Source of the DNA: Grosmannia clavigera kw1407
Lineage: Eukaryota; Ascomycota; Sordariomycetes; Ophiostomatales; Ophiostomataceae
Length of the DNA stretch: 64,000 nucleotides
Assembly: GCF_000143105.1 (NCBI RefSeq)
Contig: NW_014040560.1
Coordinates: 620,001-684,000, forward strand
Direction: 5' to 3'
Part shown: positions 58,880 through 64,000 of the stretch, piece by piece
Layout: the number at the start of each line of letters is the position of its first letter
Position numbering within the stretch: position 1 is the first letter of the stretch
The notes under the pieces: model-generated
The model's input: only the letters and a program-made list of their open reading frames with translations
Databases searched by the model: none
What the model was told of the DNA's origin: nothing
Made by a program: the position numbers and the translations under genes

Positions 58880-60705
58880 TCAATGTGTGTACCGTAAGCC
58901 ATGACCAAGCCGAAATATGGGGCTTTCTGAGCTGTATGGGACATCGGTCAGAGACTCTTCCACGGCTTTCATGGACGATGGGAGGTCAAACGGAAGTTTG
59001 CCTTCGGGGGCTGCCTCGCCGAACACTACATCAAGCAGGGCCTCGTCACTGCTCCCATAGCTCGCCAGCACCGCCGCGGCCGATGACACAACTTCCGGGA
59101 TAACCGCGGGCCGATCGAGATACACGTCGACGATGGTGGGCACCGCCTGATATATGGCTGCCTGTCGGGCCTGTTCCTGAAAAGAAAATGCCAGAGACCC
59201 GCTGTGAAAGCGCTTCTCAAAGCCTCCCGGACGTGCTTCATGCGGCGTGCTCAGCCGGAGTAGCGCAATGTCCGCACGAGCTGGATCCGAGACGACATAC
59301 AGTCCACGGGCCGTGGCCGTAGCATGGGATAGGCCTTCCAGATAGACTTTCAGGTTCCCTCTACGAAGCGGCAGGATGTCCTTGCTGTTCGTCAAGAGGG
59401 TGAAAGAACGCTTTTGGGCATTTAAGCCCTGCCGCACAAAATTGGCCCTTCCCACCGTTTGAACGGCTACCTCCGCGTCCACAAAGGGCTGATCAAACAG
59501 CCCGAGTACAAACTTCTCGCGCAAGAGCCGACGAACGGAGATATCGATCCTAGCCTCAGAAACCAGGCCCTGCTCAACCAGTTGGACGACCAGTTCAGGA
59601 CGTGACTCGCCACCGAGCTGATCGCACCCCGCGTCGATGATTTTCTGTACCCGTTCTATCTCGGTGAGGTGTTCGACACCCCAGGCACGTGCGGGCATGT
59701 CCTGTCCTGAAATGATCGCGTCGGTGACGAGGCCCCAATCCGTGCAGACAATTCCGGAGAAGCCCAGCTCCTGACGCAACAGGTCCGTGATGATCCCTTT
59801 GCTGAAAGAAAACCCGACAGCCTCGTATTTGGTTCCAATGGGCTTACCGTAATCTACATCAACTGTCAGCTCGGCCGGGACATCTGTTTCTCTCTCTAAA
59901 CTAGGCCTGGAAATTTCTTACAGGGCATGATCTGAGTGGTTCCAGCTGCGATGGCGGCCTTGAAGGGACGGAGGTGATAGTCTAGATTCTTTCCAGGGTA
60001 AATCTGCTCTTTGCCATAGGCAAAGTGAGGATCTTCACCGTCTTTTTGCGGGCCGCCGCCGGGAAAGTGCTTCGTCATGGTCGCCACAGATTTTGGCCCG
60101 AGCTTGGGCCCCTGGAACCCGCGGACGTAGGCGCTGGCCAGCTCGCAGGAGAGATCGGCGTCTTCGCCAAACGTACGGTTGATGCGCGACCATCGGGGCT
60201 CGGTGGCCAGATCGACCTGCGGATGTAGTGCCAGACGGATCCCGAGGGCGAGGTACTCCTCACGGGCTATAGTCGCAAATTGCTGGACAAGTTCTGGAGA
60301 CCGGAGCGCAGCCAGTCCGAGGGGCTCTGGCCACTGGGACAATGCCCCGGCGTTGAAACCTGTGCCGACATTGTTCGCAAAGTGGTTCCGCGGATCTGAC
60401 GACAACGTAACCGGGATGCTGAGCCTCGTGTCCTTGGCTCGCCGCTGCAGCCGGTTGTGCCATTCCGCTGCCTCCCGGACGTCTGTCACAGGACCGAGAA
60501 GATTAAAATGGTTCATCAATTTGCTGCCGACGGGATCATCCGGCATGAGCTGGCCCTCGGGACCTATGGATATCATATCCTGAAACAGTAGTCCAGCCTT
60601 CTCATGAATGGTCATGCGGCTTAGGAGGTCCTCCACCCGCTCGTCAACAGCGAACGCTGCATCTTGATACGGGAGGACAGCTGGGAGGTCCGGAGCTGAA
60701 GCCAT
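58880..60705 (-). CDS. Glycoside hydrolase family 3 protein (beta-glycosidase/N-acetylhexosaminidase type)
   Basis: Exons (minus) 60705-59922 and 59853-58880 give 585 aa. The N-terminal (beta/alpha) barrel includes VEDLLSRMTIHEKAGLLFQD, a substrate-binding KHFPGGG loop and the nucleophile region GIVCTDWGLV (Asp). The C-terminal alpha/beta sandwich ends LPFDLPSSMKAVEES...GHGLRYTH. No signal peptide is seen and the fibronectin III-like domain is missing, so an intracellular enzyme is likely; the substrate is not determinable. Sequence style and domain set resemble bacterial GH3 proteins more than secreted fungal cellobiases, which hints at an old transfer. Intron 59854-59921 keeps frame (IMPYYGKPIG). 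An open stretch upstream to 60735 has no ATG. Confidence 0.88.
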
Positions 60706-62041
60706 TGCGGAAAGTGACAGACTAGCAGCAGACAACCGATTCGCAAAGGCTGAGATGCATCCTAGTTATCTCTAGATAGGAAATGACGCCTTTCAATTAC
60801 GCCACATTTATGCGTGCCGATGTCGGGAGCCTTCTTGGTTACCTGTATTGTTTATGCATACCTCAACAGGTCTGTAAGCTCGTGGACACTCATGAACGTT
60901 CCATCAAACAATTGAAAACAAGAGTGGACCTGCACCACGACGGAGAAGACGAGAGAGTACATTTCTGGCTCCCCATGGGATATAAGCCTGACACTGACCT
61001 TGGGTAGACCCCGCTTTAATATAAGCACGATTTTCCCCTTCTTTCCATACGATATTTGAGAGACTACAACTCGAGAGAAAAGTGAGCACATGTTCCCATT
61101 GCGAGTAAATCTCGCGGAAATTAGTGACATATACGTTCCTCTCTTATCCATGCTGTTATTGCTCCAGAGTTTCAAATTTCAACGCTTGATAGTTGCATGC
61201 ATCACGTAATGACATTGAACGTCTGCTGTTAAGCAGCCCACATTCAGCAAAAAGCTCTGAGCTTGCTCTGTTCTGTGATTTTCATGGTAGCGTCCCAGGT
61301 GATCATCGGTATGGCAGCTACGAGGCGACGCAAAATTTTTAATAAATGACTTCCGCATGATCTGAATTGACTACTGAATTAGGACGTTTAGCGCTGCTGG
61401 CTCTTCAAGCGGTTCCTACCTGCATCGAGTTCCACAGACTTCCTGCCTCAATTGGGTAACCTAGTGAAGGTCCATCGAATAGGTCCCGTAAGACTCCGTA
61501 AGGCAACCCCCACTTTGCTTGATCCTGCACGTCCAACTCGGCATCGAAGCACAAGAAGAAGCACGGCCGTCTTCCAGACGGAGACAGGGACAACAATGGA
61601 GACGCCAAAAGGATCGGAACGCTGTAAGATACCTCTTGGTCTACTTCGCTCAAACGATGAGTTGTTGCAGTATTGTTCCGAATGTCGCCGAGGTCAAAAG
61701 GTGTTTTGTTGTCCTTGGAGGCAAGAGATTGGCGGTCGGCGGCGGGCTTGCACCACACATAAGAGGAAAGACGCCTGAAAGTACTCAGTACTCTATGATG
61801 GTGGGGAAACGGATTCCCAAGTCTTGGCGTATTCCAGCAGGTCGGCAATCTGTTCCGTCTGATCCTTGTAGTTGGTAAAGACTCCGATTATAACTTTATT
61901 CCGTTCTAGGCCACCGCATAATATGCCATGCGACATACGGCTGAGAAACAGCTTCTGCAGAGGCATCGCCAGTTGGCAGCGGATATCGGGGTCTAAGTGA
62001 CTAGCAATACCTCACCGACGCCAAGGAACCACCATCCAAAC
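60706..62041. other. Spacer with an unexplained minus-strand open segment
   Basis: AT-rich sequence upstream of the GH3 gene. On the minus strand a frame is open from about 62018 to a TAG at 61792 and reads like protein (PLQKLFLSRMSHGILCGGLE, then YKDQTEQIADLLEYAKTWE), without a recognised family. A second minus-strand stretch at about 61540-61405 (KWGLPYGVLRDLFDG, SLGYPIEAGSLWNSMQ) lies in another frame. They may be relics of one decayed gene. GTAAGATAC lies at 61624-61632. Confidence 0.35.
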
Positions 62042-62131
62042 GGTCCTGTAGTCTAGCGGTTAGGACACTGGATTCTGATATCTCACCATATCTTACTTCC
62101 AGTAGCCCCGGTTCGATTCCGGGCAGGACCT
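62042..62131 (+). tRNA. tRNA-Gln(CUG): tRNA-Gln (anticodon CTG) with an 18-nt intron
   Basis: A complete cloverleaf folds by eye. Acceptor stem GGTCCTG/CAGGACC, D-arm GTCT..GGAC, anticodon stem CTGGA/TCCAG with anticodon CTG at 62075-62077, and T-arm CCCGG-TTCGATT-CCGGG (B box GGTTCGATTCC). An 18-nt intron (62079-62096) sits at the canonical position one base 3' of the anticodon. The mature length is 72 nt with discriminator T at 62131. A T5 run at 62152-62156 is a suitable Pol III terminator. Confidence 0.95.
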
Positions 62132-62151
62132 CTTGAATACCCACGTTTGTA

Positions 62152-62156
62152 TTTTT
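62152..62156 (+). terminator. Pol III T-run terminator of tRNA-Gln
   Basis: TTTTT lies 21 bases after the tRNA 3' end, a typical RNA polymerase III stop distance. Confidence 0.7.
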
Positions 62157-63180
62157 ATCATCATTTTTTATATTTCTGCTTTTGTGTCTCGAGAGCGATT
62201 TGGCTTTTACATGATTCTACAAAGTGTCTATGCAATAGGCATACGTAGGCAAAGTATTTTGCATACTACTTGCTACCTTATATCTAGAGTACAGGTATTC
62301 ATCACGTCTTTCTGCTTGTTGCCAGTTGTAGCGCTGCTTATTCTGCTCTTTGCATTTGATTGAAAAACTTCGGTGAAGTGGCGTTTAGACGAATGTCTAA
62401 GCAACACAGCAGAGACAGCGCCAGAAAGGAAACTTTCTTAGCAGCTAAGGGTATAGACAAACTACACCAAACAACCCTGTTTCCCTCTCCCAAAGCAATG
62501 CAGGAAGCCAGAAGAAACTGGATGGCAGAGGAGCGGGAGAACGCCATGCAAGCCCATCTGCAGACGCACTCAACTTAGACAGTGGATTTTTTTTTTGCTA
62601 ACGTGTCTACCTCGCCAAGCACTATCCTACATCAATTAGGTTGCGAACTAGCAAATTGCAACGAATTGCCGGGAGAAAGAACTCTCAGATGCTCTTGATT
62701 CCTCTTCCTCGACGTGTGAGGAAGCACCTGTATTTTGTGGCCCCATCAACAGCAAAAGGATTCGTGAGGTTGTCGTAAGGAGCTAGATATTGGAGGCGTT
62801 GGGTTGGCAATAGATCTAGCAGTGACACGACATTCTGGGTGTGCAGACAGACAGTTGAAACACTCATTAAAAATGTCACGTAAGTGTGAACGCGTATGTC
62901 GACGCAATCTGAAAGAACCGGTCTTCCTGAAACAAGCTCCTGTTTTCCGCAACGGTGATTTCTCAGTTGATTTGCATGTAAGCCGATGCCAGTTATTCAG
63001 ATAGGGTTAAAATTTTTATTGAAGAATCTTTCATCTCGTCTGTGATTTAGTGATAAAGATTAACTCAGCAAAATTTGATATTTCATGCGTAAGCCACTGC
63101 CTCGCCCATTTCTCCTTTCCTTTTAAACTTTCTCTCTTCTATATAAAGCAGCAGGATAAAACCCAACTCTCTACAAAACT
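62157..63180. other. AT-rich spacer
   Basis: No gene is supported. A 61-codon plus-strand frame from an ATG at about 62393 to 62578 (Lys/Arg/Gln-rich) and a minus-strand stretch at about 62950-62685 look weakly protein-like but match no family. TATATAAAG at about 63140-63148 lies ~40 bp before the ATG at 63181. Confidence 0.45.
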
Positions 63181-64000
63181 ATGGAGCCTACAGAGGAGGA
63201 AAAAAGCAAATACTATAACTTTGGAGGCCTACACCCGCTGCTCTGGACGTCGCCAGTGACGTTTTTCTGCGTCGGCTGCAGGTTGTGGAGGGAGAATTCC
63301 CCTCGGCTGCCGCGGTCTTTCGCACTCGCAATGGCTTCCCGCCATGCGCCACGTGTGTGGCTCAACTGCACCTCGACATCGAGGTCCTGGACTGCGTGGC
63401 TGCACCGGCGACCCAGGGTCGGCGGTGCACCACACGGCATGCCAGAAGATACTTGACGAGGCCGGCATCAGCAATATGCATGTCGAGGTGTTCGAAACGA
63501 GTGTTGTCTCCCTTTCTGGTGGTACTGCTGCCCTCCACCGTGCATTCGAGCCAAAGTACAACGCGTTTCACCTCACGAGGAGGCGAGATGTTGTTCCTGA
63601 GATTACGCCTGCCAACAAGGCCATGATGCCATTCTTGCCTTTACCCGGTCAGTGCATCCAACAAGTTCCCCAACACCAGCCAGAACAGCCAGGACAGCTT
63701 AGCTAACAAATCCAGCACAATCTTTCTCCACTGGAACATTTTGGCGGTCTTAGCTGCAACCTGCAACTGTAGCCGCCGACGGCTCACGCCAGCCAGACCA
63801 GAAAACTCATGCTTTGACCTCCCGACATGTCGCTGTGCGAACCCGTCACAACCACGACGAGTGCTACATTGAGCCAAGCGACACGAATGGCCTAATACAT
63901 ATTGCTTGGGGCGCAACAAATCGCTTTCTCGGTGAGCTTCGCAATCTCGAACACTGTCGCTCGGAAATGAACAGATGCATGTGGCCCCTCCAGAAGTTGC
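63181..64000 (+). pseudogene. Partial, frame-broken gene of unknown family running off the window
   Basis: The ATG at 63181 follows a TATATAAAG by ~40 bp and opens MEPTEEEKSKYYNFGGLHPL. The protein-like reading then changes frame near 63270 (into LQVVEGEFPSAAAVF ... DIEVLDCVAAPATQ) and again near 63415 (into SAVHHTACQKILDEAGISNM ... MMPFLPLPGQ). After a GTCAGT donor at about 63647, a later stretch (63770-64000) reads HALTSRHVAVRTRHNHDECY and remains open to the end. The TSRHV block followed by small residues resembles the histidine region of a trypsin-like fold in some fungal hypothetical proteins, but this is weak. Either two single-base lesions or sequence errors, or short unusual introns, must be invoked. 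The 3' end is missing. Confidence 0.45.

Noticed and set aside
60706..60735. Upstream extension of the GH3 frame
   Set aside because: There is no ATG in the extension; the ATG at 60705 is used.
1..64000. CRISPR arrays, insertion sequences, LTR elements or rRNA genes
   Set aside because: No regularly spaced repeats, terminal repeats with transposase/reverse-transcriptase motifs, or rRNA-like sequence were seen.

Overview
The window is nuclear DNA of a filamentous ascomycete (Pezizomycotina). Evidence: short GT..AG introns (mostly 50-130 nt) with CTAAC/CTAAT-type branch points, GC-rich exons, long AT-richer spacers, a GH72 glucanosyltransferase, a fungal ADAM protease, a CYP65-like P450 and an Ssn6/Cyc8 co-repressor. 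Sordariomycetes is the best guess; placement near the Ophiostomatales is only an impression and cannot be tested here.

Layout. 0.3-4.6 kb: GPI-anchored GH72 beta-1,3-glucanosyltransferase and a myo-inositol/sugar MFS transporter. 6.7-10.1 kb: DHA1-type MFS exporter and a small GFA-fold zinc protein. 10.1-15.0 kb, minus strand: anthranilate synthase component I (two Gcn4/CPC1 sites upstream) and a GMP synthase cut into 14 exons. 15.0-16.9 kb: AT-rich spacer. 16.9-18.6 kb: P450. 19.1-20.7 kb: ribosomal protein L3, with its start codon split by an intron. 21.4-22.0 kb: small NuiA-like protein. 23.0-26.0 kb, minus: Ssn6/Cyc8. 26.0-34.0 kb: 8 kb with no gene I can support. 34.0-35.3 kb, minus: TMEM115/DUF1751 Golgi protein. 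38.7-41.1 kb: LisH-WD40 protein (TBL1/Sif2 type), followed by a CTG repeat. 42.9-44.1 kb: glutamine-rich protein of unknown function. 44.7-47.4 kb, minus: ADAM protease with a frame break. 48.3-50.9 kb, minus: acetyl-CoA synthetase. 54.0-57.2 kb, minus: RFC5 clamp-loader subunit and mitochondrial ribosomal protein uL16m. 57.2-58.3 kb, minus: zinc-less MDR oxidoreductase with a frame break and missing residues. 58.9-60.7 kb, minus: GH3 glycosidase. 62.0 kb: intron-containing tRNA-Gln(CUG). 63.2 kb to the end: a broken or partial gene.

Most genes are unrelated housekeeping and accessory genes; I see no operon-like unit or clear biosynthetic cluster. Ssn6 and the Sif2/TBL1-like protein are both co-repressor components, separated by a gene desert and a Golgi protein gene. 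The most unusual features are gene architectures (GMP synthase, split-ATG RPL3, microexons in the LisH-WD40 and ACS genes) and three dispersed palindrome-like words confined almost entirely to the spacers. Exon coordinates are manual splice predictions, checked for reading frame and family continuity.
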